NCBI GenBank assembly: GCA_022823305.1 | Contig: JAJDXK010000106.1 | Coordinates: forward strand, 1 to 64,000 | Length of the DNA stretch: 64,000 nucleotides | Direction: 5' to 3' | From: Alphaproteobacteria bacterium | GTDB taxonomy: Bacteria; Pseudomonadota; Alphaproteobacteria; UBA828 | Shown here: piece by piece, positions 40,718-50,109 of the stretch | Layout: the number at the start of each line of letters is the position of its first letter | How positions within the stretch are numbered: position 1 is the first letter of the stretch | Notes under the pieces: model-generated | What the model was told of the DNA's origin: nothing | The model's database searches: none | The model's input: only the letters and a program-made list of their open reading frames with translations | Position numbers and translations under genes: made by a program

Positions 40718-42655
40718 ATGGCCAGCCGCCGCCGCTCGCCCCCTCCGAGGCGGCCCCGCAAGGCGGCGAAGACCGGCGGCGGCAAGACGAAACCTGCCGC
40801 GACGAAATCCAGGTCGGCCGGCGCGAAGTCCAAGAGGGGCGGCACGCAGCGAAAGAGCGGCGGCGAGGCGCGCAAGCCGGCTGCACGCCGCCGCCGGCTC
40901 TCCTGGCGCATCGCCAAGTGGTCCTTCGTCTTCGTGCTATGGCTGGCGGTGCTTGGTGCGGGCTTCGTCGGCTACTACGCCCACGACCTGCCCGATACCG
41001 ACCACCTCACCGGGCCCGAGACGCCGCTTGCCGTCACGGTGCTGGCGGCGGACGGCTCCGAGGTCGCCACCGTGGGCGAGATGTGGGGCGAGCTGGTGCC
41101 GGCCAGGGAGATGGCGCCGGTGCTGCCCCGGGCCGTGCTCGCCATCGAGGACCGGCGCTTCTACGAGCACGGCGGGATCGACGCCTTCGGCGTGATCCGG
41201 GCGGCCTGGCAGAACGCGGTCGAGGGCCGCGTGGTCGCCGGCGGCAGCACCATCTCCCAGCAGGTGGCGAAGCTCGTCTTCCTCTCGCCCAAGCGCAGCG
41301 TCAGGCGCAAGATCCAGGAGGCGATGCTGGCCTTCTGGCTGGAGCGCGAGTTCAGCAAGGAGGAGATCCTCACGATCTACCTCAACCGCGCCTATTTCGG
41401 CGCCGGCGCCTACGGCGTGGATGCTGCCGCGCGGCGCTATTTCGGGCGCTCGGCGCGCGACGTCGACGCGGCGCAGGCCGCCATGATCGCGGGCCTGCTG
41501 AAGGCGCCGTCCCGCTACAGCCCCGCCAACGACCTCGCGCTCGCGCGCCGCCGCGCGGGCGTCGTCGTCGACGCGATGGTGGACGCGGGCTTCCTCAGCG
41601 ACGGCGAGGGGGCGAGGACGAAGGCGGCGGTCAAGTCTCTCTCGGTCGCCCGGCGCGCGGGCCCCTCTGCCGGCTACTTCGTCGACTGGATCCTGGAGCA
41701 GGTGCCGGGCTATGTCGGCCGCGACCACGGGGCGCTCCGCGTGCGCACCACGCTCGAGCCTGCGCGCCAGCGGGCGGCGCAGGCGGCGCTCACCGAAACC
41801 CTCGCCGCGGTCGGGAGTGAGCGCAGGATCGGCCAGGGGGCGCTCGTCGCGCTGGACGAGAGCGGCGCGGTGCGCGCCATGGTGGGCGGGCGCGATCATG
41901 CCAGGAGCGTCTTCAACCGGGCGACCCAGGCCAGGCGCCAGCCGGGCTCCGCCTTCAAGTCCGTGGTCTACCTCGCGGGCATCGAGGCCGGGCTCGGGCC
42001 TGACGACGTGATCGAGGACGCGCCCATCACCATCGCCGGCTGGTCGCCCCGCAACTACGACGGCGAATACCGGGGACCGGTGACGGTGAGACAGGGATTC
42101 GCCCGTTCGATCAACACCGTGGCGGTACGCGTGGGCTTGCGCGCGGGCGTGAAGCGGATGCGGGATGCGGCGCGCCGGCTCGGCATCGAGAGCGAGCTCC
42201 CGGCCGACGCGAGCCTCGCGCTCGGCACCGGCGAGGTGACGCTGCTGGAACTCACCTCGGCCTACGTCGCACTCGCCAACGGGGGCGTGCGCGCGCTTCC
42301 CCACGGCATCGCCGAGATACGCAATCGCGCCGGCGACGTGCTCTACAAGCGCGCGGGCTCCGGCGCCGGCCGTGTGGTCGATGCTGCAGCGGTGGCGGCG
42401 ATGCGCGACCTGCTCGCCTCTGCCGTGGCCGATGGGACCGGCCGTGCCGCCGCCCTGCCGGGGGGGCTGGGGCCGGTCTACGGCAAGACCGGCACCAGCC
42501 AGAAGACCCGGGACGCGTGGTTCATCGGCTGGACCCGGGGGCTCGCCGCCGGCGTCTGGCTCGGCAACGACGACGGCAGCGCGATGGACGAGGTCACGGG
42601 CGGTAGCTACCCGGCCCGCATCTGGCGCCGTTTCATGGTCGACGCGCTGAGCTAG
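40718..42655 (+). CDS. class A penicillin-binding protein (PBP1A type)
   Basis: 645 aa. A Lys/Arg-rich cytoplasmic tail of about 60 residues precedes one membrane helix (WSFVFVLWLAVLGAGFVGYY). The glycosyltransferase (GT51) domain has AIEDRRFYEHGGIDAFGVIR, GGSTISQQVAKLVFL and KIQEAMLAFWLEREFSKEEI. The transpeptidase domain has SxxK (QPGSAFKSVVYLAG), SxN (ARSINTVAVRVG) and KTG (YGKTGTSQKTRDAWFIGWT). It polymerises and crosslinks peptidoglycan at the inner membrane. There is no OB insert, so it is shorter than E. coli PBP1a. Its 3' end overlaps the convergent cobB stop by 4 nt. Confidence 0.94.
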   Translation: MASRRRSPPPRRPRKAAKTGGGKTKPAATKSRSAGAKSKRGGTQRKSGGEARKPAARRRRLSWRIAKWSFVFVLWLAVLGAGFVGYYAHDLPDTDHLTGPETPLAVTVLAADGSEVATVGEMWGELVPAREMAPVLPRAVLAIEDRRFYEHGGIDAFGVIRAAWQNAVEGRVVAGGSTISQQVAKLVFLSPKRSVRRKIQEAMLAFWLEREFSKEEILTIYLNRAYFGAGAYGVDAAARRYFGRSARDVDAAQAAMIAGLLKAPSRYSPANDLALARRRAGVVVDAMVDAGFLSDGEGARTKAAVKSLSVARRAGPSAGYFVDWILEQVPGYVGRDHGALRVRTTLEPARQRAAQAALTETLAAVGSERRIGQGALVALDESGAVRAMVGGRDHARSVFNRATQARRQPGSAFKSVVYLAGIEAGLGPDDVIEDAPITIAGWSPRNYDGEYRGPVTVRQGFARSINTVAVRVGLRAGVKRMRDAARRLGIESELPADASLALGTGEVTLLELTSAYVALANGGVRALPHGIAEIRNRAGDVLYKRAGSGAGRVVDAAAVAAMRDLLASAVADGTGRAAALPGGLGPVYGKTGTSQKTRDAWFIGWTRGLAAGVWLGNDDGSAMDEVTGGSYPARIWRRFMVDALS

Positions 42656-43953
42656 GCCCGGTCGATCAGGTGGATGAAGGAGCCCGAGACCGTGCCCACG
42701 CGCATGCCGGCGTGGCCGAGCGGCCCGCCCGCCGCGTCGCGGGTCTCGAACAGCGGCTGCGCGGCCTCCTCGGCGACCACGCGGCAATAGTGAAACTCGT
42801 GGCCGCGAAAGCCGGCACCGGCCTTCCCGAGCGGGCCGTCTGCGGCAAGCCGCGCGCGCCGGTAGCCGAGCGCGAGGCGGCGCTCGGCGAAGCTGGTCTC
42901 CAGCGGCAGCAGGCCGGCCATGGCGTGGCGCCGGCCGTCGGCATCCGCGAGGCCGCGGCCCAGCACCATGTAGCCGCCGCATTCGCCGAAGACCACGGCA
43001 TCCCGCGCCGCCGCCGCGCGCAGGCCCCCGAGGAAGCGCTGGGCGCCTGCGATGCGGCCTGCGTGCAGCTCGGGGTAGCCGCCGGGGAGGTAGACCGCGT
43101 CGGCGGACGCATCGGGGGCTTCGTCGGCGAGCGGCGAGAACGGCAGGACCTCGGCGCCGGCGGCACGCCAGTCGTCCAGCAGCGCCGCGTAGCAGAAGCC
43201 GAAGGCCTCGTCCCGCGCCAGCGCGATGCGCTGCCCGAGCGGCGGAATCGCCGCGTCCTCGGGTGCCTGCGGCCCGATCCGGAGCGGGCGGGCCAGCGCC
43301 GCCAGCGCCTCGGCGTCAACGGTCCGGGCGACGACCGCTGCGGCGTCCGCGAGCCACGGCGCCCCGCTCTCGCAGGCCTGCACCAGGCCGAGATGGCGCG
43401 AGGGCAGGCGCAGCGCCTCCGCCCTCGGCACGGCGCCGAGCACGGCGACCCCGCGTGCCGCGAGCGCATCGCGCAGCAGTTTCTCGTGAGCCGCGCTCGC
43501 GACCCGGTTGAGGATGACGCCGGCGACCCTCACGTCCGCGCGGTGGCCCGCGAAGCCTTCCGCCAGCGCCGCCACCGAGGCGCCCTGGCCGCGCGCGTCC
43601 ACCACCAGCACCACCGGGAGCCCGAGCGAGGCGGCGAGGTCGGCGGTCGACCCGGTGCCGTCTCGGGCGCCGTCGAAGAGGCCCATCGCGCCTTCGCCGA
43701 TCACCAGCTCTGCGCCTGCAGCGAGGGCCGCGGCCCGGCGCGCGAGCGTTGCGGGCCGCATTCCCCAGGGGTCGAGATTGACGCAGTCGCGGCCGCTGGC
43801 GAGGCGGTGATAGCCGGGGTCGATGTAGTCGGGCCCGGCCTTGAAGGCGCGCACGGCGCGGCCGCTCTCCCGGTAGACGGCGAGCAGGCCGGCGCACAGC
43901 ATGGTCTTGCCGCTGCCCGACGCAGGCGCGGCGAGGATCAAACCGCTGGCCAC
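42652..43953 (-). CDS. cobB: cobyrinate/hydrogenobyrinate a,c-diamide synthase
   Basis: 433 aa. N-terminal dethiobiotin-synthetase-like ATPase ([36 protein letters not shown]) and C-terminal class I glutaminase domain (FGECGGYMVLGRGL, nucleophile Cys). It amidates the a and c side chains using glutamine and ATP. CobB (hydrogenobyrinate) and CbiA (cobyrinate) cannot be told apart by eye. This matters because the island mixes both routes. It is the last gene of a minus-strand run with the SCO protein (6 nt gap) and cobA. Confidence 0.92.
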   Translation of the reverse strand: MASGLILAAPASGSGKTMLCAGLLAVYRESGRAVRAFKAGPDYIDPGYHRLASGRDCVNLDPWGMRPATLARRAAALAAGAELVIGEGAMGLFDGARDGTGSTADLAASLGLPVVLVVDARGQGASVAALAEGFAGHRADVRVAGVILNRVASAAHEKLLRDALAARGVAVLGAVPRAEALRLPSRHLGLVQACESGAPWLADAAAVVARTVDAEALAALARPLRIGPQAPEDAAIPPLGQRIALARDEAFGFCYAALLDDWRAAGAEVLPFSPLADEAPDASADAVYLPGGYPELHAGRIAGAQRFLGGLRAAAARDAVVFGECGGYMVLGRGLADADGRRHAMAGLLPLETSFAERRLALGYRRARLAADGPLGKAGAGFRGHEFHYCRVVAEEAAQPLFETRDAAGGPLGHAGMRVGTVSGSFIHLIDRA

Positions 43954-43959
43954 GGCGGC

Positions 43960-44670
43960 TCAGCCCCTCAGGTCGCGCTCGAGCTCGAGAGCGATTTGCG
44001 TCGGCCCCTGGCTGGGCGTGTAGTGGGTCACGAATTCGCCCTCCGGCCCCATCAGGTAGAACAGCGACGCGTGGTCCACGCGGTAGTCGCTGTCCTCCGG
44101 CCCCGACGCGTGGGAGCGGCGGTAGATGCCGAAGTTGTCGAGCGCCTCGTCCACAGCCTCCTGCGAGCCGGTGAGCGCGACGAGGCCGGGGAGCTGGGCG
44201 GCATAGTCGGCGAGCTTCTCCACCGTGTCGCGCTGCGGGTCGACGGTGATGAAGAGAGGCTGCACCGCCTTGCCCTGCGCCTGCAGGTCCTCCACCACGT
44301 CGGCCAGGATCAGCATGGAGCTGGGGCAGACGTCGGGGCACCAGGTGAAGCCGAAATAGATCAGCGTGTGCTTGCCGAGGAAGTCCGCCTGGGTGCGCGG
44401 CGTGCCGGTGTGGTCGATCAGCGCGAACTCGCCCTTGATCTCCTCCGGCGGCACCGCCATGCGGGAGACGTGGCTCTGGTCGAGCGGGCCGAAGAGCGAG
44501 CCGTCGGTCTGCGTGTAGATCAGGATCGCGCCGATGATCAGGATCCAGAGCAGCGGGCTGTTGCGCCGCAGGAGGGGCTTCTGGCCGCCGGGCTGCTGCC
44601 CGCCGCCGGGTTGCTGGCCGCCGCCGCCGGACGGCGGGCCCATGCCCCACTTGCCGAGTTCCTTCCACAT
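43960..44670 (-). CDS. SCO1/SenC family copper-binding thioredoxin-like protein
   Basis: 236 aa. The N-terminus is Gly/Gln/Pro-rich (GPPSGGGGQQPGGGQQPGGQ), followed by a membrane anchor (PLLWILIIGAILIYTQTD, 39-56). The thioredoxin-fold domain carries the copper site C111xxxC115 (FTWCPDVCPSS) and His200 (RVDHASLFYLMG). SCO proteins deliver copper to, or reduce the CuA site of, cytochrome c oxidase. Its place between cobB and cobA on the same strand, with a 6-nt gap to cobB, is unusual; whether it helps the cobalamin genes or is a passenger is not known. The ATG at 44670 was chosen because the upstream frame is not SCO-like. Confidence 0.9.
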   Translation of the reverse strand: MWKELGKWGMGPPSGGGGQQPGGGQQPGGQKPLLRRNSPLLWILIIGAILIYTQTDGSLFGPLDQSHVSRMAVPPEEIKGEFALIDHTGTPRTQADFLGKHTLIYFGFTWCPDVCPSSMLILADVVEDLQAQGKAVQPLFITVDPQRDTVEKLADYAAQLPGLVALTGSQEAVDEALDNFGIYRRSHASGPEDSDYRVDHASLFYLMGPEGEFVTHYTPSQGPTQIALELERDLRG

Positions 44671-44753
44671 GGGCGGGAGATGCGTGGTGGTCGTGCCTTC
44701 AGGGCGCGAGACTATCCCCCGAGCGCCCCGCGCGGCAAGGAAGCGGAAAGACC

Positions 44754-45605
44754 CTAACCCGCCGCCCGCTGCCAGTGCCGGGCCAGCGCCCGGGCCGCCT
44801 CGGCCCTGGCCTCGAGCGAGGCCCCGGGGTCCAGGGCGCGGCGCAGGCGCACCACGTCGCCCACGACCACCAGGCAGGGCGCCTCGATGCCGGCGCTCTC
44901 GGCCGTCGCCGCGGCCTCGGCGAGGCGCGCCTCGACCACGCGCTGGGCGCCGGTGGTGGCCTGGCTGATGAGCGCCACCGGCGTCTCGCCCGGGAGACCG
45001 TGGCGGGCGAGCCGGGCCGCGATCGCGTCGAGCTGGCGCAGCGCCATGTAGAAGACCAGCACCGGCGCGCCCCGTGCGATCGCCTGCCAGTCGAGGTCGT
45101 CCGGCACGGCGCCGCTCGCGTCGTGGCCGGTGAGCAGGGTCACCGCCGAGTTGGTGGTGCGGTGCGTCATCGGGATGCCGGCCGCGGCCAGCCCGCCGGC
45201 GGCGGTGACGCCCGGCACCAGGCGGAAGGGGATGCCCGCTGCGGCCAGCGTCAGCGCCTCCTCGCCGCCGCGGCCGAAGACGAAAGGATCGCCCCCCTTG
45301 AGGCGCAGCACGCGCAAGCCCTGCCGCGCGCGGCGCACCAGGCGGTCGCAGATGTCGGGCTGGTGCGCCGATGGCTTGCCGCCCCGCTTGCCGGCGTATT
45401 CCAGCGCAGCCCCCGGCCGGGCCAGCGCCAGGATCTCGGGCGAGACCAGGGCGTCGTAGACCACGCAGTCGGCAAGCCCGAGTGCGTTGGCGGCGTGGAG
45501 CGTGAGCAGGCCGGGGTCGCCCGGGCCTGCGCCCACCAGCCACACCGAGCCGGGCTCGATCGCGGGCAGCGGCGGCAGGGCGGCGGGTGCGCGGGCGTCC
45601 TCCAT
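44754..45605 (-). CDS. cobA: uroporphyrinogen-III C-methyltransferase
   Basis: 283 aa, single-domain SUMT without a CysG-type siroheme synthase part. Motifs are VWLVGAGPGDPGLLTLHAAN, VVYDALVSPEILAL, RLKGGDPFVFGRGGEEALTL, VPGVTAAGGLAAAGIPMTHR and TGHDASG. It methylates uroporphyrinogen III at C2 and C7 to give precorrin-2, the entry to cobalamin (and siroheme). It is divergent from cbiD with 47 nt between starts; the SCO gene follows after 83 nt. Confidence 0.95.
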   Translation of the reverse strand: MEDARAPAALPPLPAIEPGSVWLVGAGPGDPGLLTLHAANALGLADCVVYDALVSPEILALARPGAALEYAGKRGGKPSAHQPDICDRLVRRARQGLRVLRLKGGDPFVFGRGGEEALTLAAAGIPFRLVPGVTAAGGLAAAGIPMTHRTTNSAVTLLTGHDASGAVPDDLDWQAIARGAPVLVFYMALRQLDAIAARLARHGLPGETPVALISQATTGAQRVVEARLAEAAATAESAGIEAPCLVVVGDVVRLRRALDPGASLEARAEAARALARHWQRAAG

Positions 45606-45652
45606 CGCCGCACTCTACACCGGCAGGCATCCCGCGCGGTATAACGAGCGGC

Positions 45653-46753
45653 ATGGAGGCACGCGCCGAAGGCGAGAGGGAGCTCAGGCGGGGCTGGACC
45701 ACCGGCGCCTGCGCCGCGGCCGCGACGCGCGCCGCCTACACCGCGCTGGTGACCGGGCGCTTCCCCGACCCGGTCTCGGTGATTCTGCCGGGGGGCGAGG
45801 AGCCCTCCTTTCCGCTCGCGGTGGCCGAGCGCGGCCCGGGCCACGGGCGTGCGGGCGTGCACAAGGACGCGGGCGACGATCCCGACGTGACCCACGGGGC
45901 GCTGATCGAGGCTTGGGTGCGCCCGGCGCCGGCGGGCGCGGGCGTCGTCTTCCGCGCGGGCGAGGGCGTCGGCATCGTGACCCGGCCGGGCCTCGGCCTC
46001 GCAGTGGGCGAGCCCGCCATCAACCCGGCGCCGCGCCGCATGATCGCGGAGATGCTGCGCGCTCTCGCGCCCGCGCTCGGCGGCCCGGCCGACGTCGCCG
46101 TCGCCATCGCGATTCCCGACGGCCGCCGCCTGGCGCGGGAGACCATGAACGGCCGCCTCGGCATCGTCGGCGGCCTCTCGGTGCTGGGAACGTCGGGAAT
46201 CGTCAAGCCCTACTCCTGCGCCGCCTGGATCGCCTCGATCCGGCAGGGGATCGACGTGGCCGCCGCCGCCGGCGCGCCTCACCTGACCGCGGCGACCGGC
46301 CGCGTCTCGGAGCAGGCGGCGCAGGCGCTGTACGGCCTCGAGGAGACCTGCCTCATCGACATGGGCGACTTCGTCGGCGCCACGCTCAAGATGATCCGGC
46401 GCAAGCCGGTGCCGCGGCTCACCCTCGCCGGCGGCTTCGGCAAGATCAGCAAGCTCGCCGACGGCCACATGGACCTCCACTCCGCGCGCAGCACGGTCGA
46501 CCGCGAGGGGCTCGCGCGCCGCCTCGCCGCCCTCGGCGCCTCGCAGATGACGCTGGCCGAGGCGGAGGCCGCAGGATCGGCCGCCGCGATCCTCGAGGTC
46601 GCCGTGGCCGCGGGCCTTCCCCTCGCCGACGCCGTGGCGGCGGCGGCGCGCGACGAGGCCGAGGCCGTGCTCGCCGGAGCCCGGCCGAGGCCCTGCGTAG
46701 ACGTGCTCGTCGTCGATCGCGCAGGCTGCATCGTTGGCCGCGCCGGCCCCTGA
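45653..46753 (+). CDS. cbiD: cobalt-precorrin-5B C1-methyltransferase CbiD
   Basis: 366 aa. Diagnostic stretches are LRRGWTTGACAAAATRAAYT, VHKDAGDDPDVTHGALIEA, GVGIVTRPGLGLAVGEPAIN, PAPRRMI, LGIVGGLSVLGTSGIVKPYS and GDFVGATLKM. CbiD methylates C1 in the anaerobic (early cobalt) route, the job done by CobF in the aerobic route. A TATAAC sits 7 nt before the ATG, so the mRNA might be nearly leaderless. The ATG at 45653 was chosen from the conserved start. cobK overlaps its end by 20 nt. Confidence 0.95.
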   Translation: MEARAEGERELRRGWTTGACAAAATRAAYTALVTGRFPDPVSVILPGGEEPSFPLAVAERGPGHGRAGVHKDAGDDPDVTHGALIEAWVRPAPAGAGVVFRAGEGVGIVTRPGLGLAVGEPAINPAPRRMIAEMLRALAPALGGPADVAVAIAIPDGRRLARETMNGRLGIVGGLSVLGTSGIVKPYSCAAWIASIRQGIDVAAAAGAPHLTAATGRVSEQAAQALYGLEETCLIDMGDFVGATLKMIRRKPVPRLTLAGGFGKISKLADGHMDLHSARSTVDREGLARRLAALGASQMTLAEAEAAGSAAAILEVAVAAGLPLADAVAAAARDEAEAVLAGARPRPCVDVLVVDRAGCIVGRAGP

Positions 46754-47516
46754 GAGACTTCTCATTCTCGGCGGCACCGCCGAGGGCCGGGCCCTCGCGG
46801 CAACCGCAGAGGCGCGCTTCGGCTCCGCTCTCACGGTGATCTCGGCGCTTGCCGGGCGCACTCGCGCGCCGCTGCGTCCCGCGGGCCAGGTCCGCATCGG
46901 CGGCTTCGGCGGAGCGTGCGGCCTCGCCGCCTACCTGCGGGACGAGCGGATCGGCCTGCTCATCGACGCCACCCACCCCTTCGCCACGCGCATCTCGGCC
47001 CAGGCCCGCGAGGCGGCAGAGAGCACGGCGACGGCGCGGCTGGTGCTGGTGCGCCCATCCTGGCAGCCGGTGCCGGGCGATCGCTGGATCGACGCCACCA
47101 CGGTGGAGGCGGCGGCTCAGGCGATCCCGGCCGGCGCCGCGCGCGTCTTCCTCACCGTCGGCGCCCGCTCGCTCGCACCCTTTGCCGTGCGCCCGGAGCT
47201 CTGGTTCCTGGTGCGGCTGGTGGACGCGCCGGCCGAGCCCGTCCCGCTCCACCGCCACCGGCTGATCTGCGCGCGCGGGCCCTTCGCGGAGGACGACGAG
47301 CGCGCGCTGCTCGTCATGCACCGCATCGACTGCCTGGTCACGCGGGCGAGCGGCGGCGCGGCGACGGCGGCCAAGCTCGCGGCGGCACGCGCGCTGGGCC
47401 TGCCGGTGGTGATGGTGCGCCGGCCCGATCCACCCCCCGGCGCGCACGCGGCTTCGGTGGAGGAGGCGCTCGCGTGGGTCGCGCAACGACTCGGGGAGCG
47501 CGCGGCGGGGACCTAA
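46734..47516 (+). CDS. cobK: precorrin-6A reductase
   Basis: 260 aa from a TTG at 46734, overlapping cbiD by 20 nt. The family pattern is clear: [68 protein letters not shown] and [20 protein letters not shown]. It reduces the macrocycle of (cobalt-)precorrin-6A with NAD(P)H; CobK and CbiJ are the same family. It is convergent with cobM, overlapping by 4 nt. Confidence 0.93.
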   Translation: MAAPAPERLLILGGTAEGRALAATAEARFGSALTVISALAGRTRAPLRPAGQVRIGGFGGACGLAAYLRDERIGLLIDATHPFATRISAQAREAAESTATARLVLVRPSWQPVPGDRWIDATTVEAAAQAIPAGAARVFLTVGARSLAPFAVRPELWFLVRLVDAPAEPVPLHRHRLICARGPFAEDDERALLVMHRIDCLVTRASGGAATAAKLAAARALGLPVVMVRRPDPPPGAHAASVEEALAWVAQRLGERAAGT

Positions 47517-48277
47517 TCCGTCCGGCGCGGCCGCAGCACGTGGTGGTGGGCGGGGTCGTAGAGGCGGCTCTCGTCGAAGTCAGGCGCGGCCAGCGCCTCG
47601 CCTACCAGGATCAACGCCGTCCGCGTCAGCCCCAGCGCCTTCACCTTGTCGCGGATGGTGCCGAGGGTGCCGCGCACGATGCGCTCGTCGGGCCAGCTCA
47701 CGCGGTAGGCGACGACAGCGGGGCAGTCGGCGCCGCGATGGGGGATCAGCGCCCGCGTCACCGCGGCGAGATTGTTGATGGAGAGGTGGATGGCGAGCGT
47801 CCCGCCGGCGGCGGCCAACCGCTCCAGCGTCTCGCCCTCGGGCATCGCCGAGGCGCGCACCGCGGTGCGCGTCAGCACGACGGTCTGGGCGACGCCGGGG
47901 AGCGTGAGCTCCTGCCTGAGCGCCGCCGCGGCGGCCGCGTAGGCCGGCACGCCGGGAGTCACGTCGTAGGCGATGCCGAGGCGGTCGAGGCGGCGCATCT
48001 GCTCGGCGATGGCGCCGTAGAGCGAGGGATCGCCCGAGTGCAGCCGCGCGACCTCGTGGCCTTGGCCGACGGCCCGCTCCATCTCGGCCACGATGGCGTC
48101 GAGGTCGAGCGGCGCGGTGTCGACGATATGGGCGTCCGCCGGCGCGTCTGCAAGGATCATCGGCGGCACCAGCGAGCCCGCGTAGAGCACCACCGGGCAG
48201 CGCCGCAGCAGGGTGAGCCCGCGCACCGTGATCAGATCCGCAGCGCCGGGGCCGGCGCCGATGAAATGGACCGTCAC
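47513..48277 (-). CDS. cobM: precorrin-4 C11-methyltransferase
   Basis: 254 aa from a GTG at 48277 that overlaps the stop of the upstream CbiG-CobJ gene by 4 nt. The motifs [55 protein letters not shown] and [20 protein letters not shown] are typical of CobM/CbiF. It adds a methyl group at C11 of the ring. It is the last gene of the cbiX-cobH-cobL-cobI-cobJ-cobM operon. Confidence 0.95.
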   Translation of the reverse strand: MTVHFIGAGPGAADLITVRGLTLLRRCPVVLYAGSLVPPMILADAPADAHIVDTAPLDLDAIVAEMERAVGQGHEVARLHSGDPSLYGAIAEQMRRLDRLGIAYDVTPGVPAYAAAAAALRQELTLPGVAQTVVLTRTAVRASAMPEGETLERLAAAGGTLAIHLSINNLAAVTRALIPHRGADCPAVVAYRVSWPDERIVRGTLGTIRDKVKALGLTRTALILVGEALAAPDFDESRLYDPAHHHVLRPRRTD

Positions 48278-50109
48278 GCGCCCTCGGCCACGCGTTTCGA
48301 TATACACGGCGCCGCGTCACCCGGCGCGTAGCCGCGCGGCGTGTAGAGCCAGCTTCGGCCGCCGCGTTCCATGCGCCGGGTCTGGCTGCTGCCGACGACG
48401 AGGAGCGTGAGCATGTCGACCGCGCCCGTGTCCAACTTGCCAAGCGTGGCGAGGGAGACCCGCTCGCCCGCACGCCCCAGGTTGCGGGCCACCACGACCG
48501 GGCAATCCGGCGGGCGTCGGGCGGCGAGGATCGCGAGCGCCTCTTCCAGCCGGGCGCGCCGGTCCCGCGAGGCGGGGTTGTAGAGCGCCACCACGAAGTC
48601 GCCCTCGGCCGCGGCCCGCAGCCGGCGCTCGATCACCGGCCACGGCGTCAGCAGGTCGGAGAGCGAGACCGCGCAGAAGTCGTGGCCGAGCGGCGCGCCG
48701 GCCCTTGCCGCGGCCGCCTGCAGCGCGCTGACGCCGGGCTCCACCGCGAGCTCGATGCCGCGCCAGCCGGGCTCGTGTTCCGCGCCGTCCAGAAGCTCGA
48801 AGAGCAGCGAGGCCATGCCGTAGACGCCGGCATCGCCCGAGGAGACCAGCGCGACGCGGCGCCCCTCCGCCGCCAGCGCGAGCGCGGCACGGGCGCGCTC
48901 CTCCTCCGCGCCGATGGGGTAGGCGTGGCGTGCGCAGCCCGGCGGCAGCGGCCCGATCAGGTCGAGATAGCGGCCGTAGCCGACGAGGTCGCTGGCGCCG
49001 GCGATGGCGGCATCGGCGCCCGGTGTGCGCCACGCCGCGCTGCCGGGGCCGAGCCCCACCACCGTGACGCGGCCGCGTGCGCGCCCGCAGCGCTCCGGCT
49101 CGATGACATCCGGCGCGCGGGCGATGGCGCAGGTGCCGCGCGCGCTCTTCGCCTTGGGCACGGCGAGCGCGCCCTCTGCGCCGGCGCAGGCCAGCGCCGC
49201 AGCCTCCGCCACGCCGTGGCAGCCGACGGCCCGGAACACCGTCTCCGAGGGCACCGTGAGCCGCGGGGTCTCGCGCTCCAGCGCCGCAGCGTCGAAGAGG
49301 CGGAGCGGCACGCCGAGCGCGTCGGCCACGGCGCCCACCGCGGGCTCGTCCGCCTTGAGGTCGAGCGAAGCGACGCAGGCCACGGCCTCGGGCGCGAGCC
49401 CGGCATCGGCGAGGGTACGCTCGGCCAGTTCGACCAGCTCCTCCGGCGCGCAGCCGCGCTCGCAGCCGAGACCCATGGCGAGCACGCCCGGGTGCAGCGC
49501 CACGTCGCCCGCTGCGTCCCGCCGGTCGGAGATGCAGACGGCAAGCCGGCCCTCGTCGGCGAAGGGCGCGCCGCCGACGGTGAGCCATGCGGCGTCCGCC
49601 GCCTCCGTGACGAGCCGCACCGGCTCGCCGGCGAGGAGCGCCGCGGTGACCGCCTTCACCCGCGCACCCTTGCCGAGACGCCAGCCGGGCGGCGGCGCGT
49701 CGAGGGCGAAGCCCAGCGCCGTGTCGCCCGCGGTGGTGATCGCCGCGTGCGCGCCGAGGGCGTCCGCGATGGAGCGGGCGAGGTCGTTGGCACCGTGGTG
49801 CCCGCCCAGCAGCGGCACGACGCTCCGCCCGTCTTCGGAGACGGCGAGCACCGGCGGCTCCGCGCCCTTGTCGGCGAGCTGCGGGGCGAGCAGGCGGATG
49901 AGGATGCCGGCGGCGCAGAGGCCGACGATCGGCGTCCCGGCCCGGAACAGCGCGGCGAGGTGGGGCCCGAGGCGCTCGTAGGAAACATCGGCGCCGCCAG
50001 CCGCGGCCGGGCCGTGGATCGCAGCACCGGGAAGCGCCGCCCCGATCCGCCGCGCGAGTGCCCTCTGCCGCGCCTCGAGGATGACGACGGCGGGCGCGCT
50101 CAGCGCCAT
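48274..50109 (-). CDS. cobJ: CbiG-CobJ fusion: cobalt-precorrin-5A hydrolase plus C17-methyltransferase
   Basis: 611 aa. Residues 1-340 are a complete CbiG: N-terminal part with [20 protein letters not shown] and [17 protein letters not shown], a mid part, and the CobE-like end ([33 protein letters not shown]). Residues 355-611 are the C17-methyltransferase ([75 protein letters not shown]). The methyltransferase drives ring contraction, and CbiG opens the lactone left on the early-cobalt route. A full CbiG, not just CobE, argues for that chemistry here. It overlaps cobI by 10 nt and cobM by 4 nt. Confidence 0.93.
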   Translation of the reverse strand: MALSAPAVVILEARQRALARRIGAALPGAAIHGPAAAGGADVSYERLGPHLAALFRAGTPIVGLCAAGILIRLLAPQLADKGAEPPVLAVSEDGRSVVPLLGGHHGANDLARSIADALGAHAAITTAGDTALGFALDAPPPGWRLGKGARVKAVTAALLAGEPVRLVTEAADAAWLTVGGAPFADEGRLAVCISDRRDAAGDVALHPGVLAMGLGCERGCAPEELVELAERTLADAGLAPEAVACVASLDLKADEPAVGAVADALGVPLRLFDAAALERETPRLTVPSETVFRAVGCHGVAEAAALACAGAEGALAVPKAKSARGTCAIARAPDVIEPERCGRARGRVTVVGLGPGSAAWRTPGADAAIAGASDLVGYGRYLDLIGPLPPGCARHAYPIGAEEERARAALALAAEGRRVALVSSGDAGVYGMASLLFELLDGAEHEPGWRGIELAVEPGVSALQAAAARAGAPLGHDFCAVSLSDLLTPWPVIERRLRAAAEGDFVVALYNPASRDRRARLEEALAILAARRPPDCPVVVARNLGRAGERVSLATLGKLDTGAVDMLTLLVVGSSQTRRMERGGRSWLYTPRGYAPGDAAPCISKRVAEGA

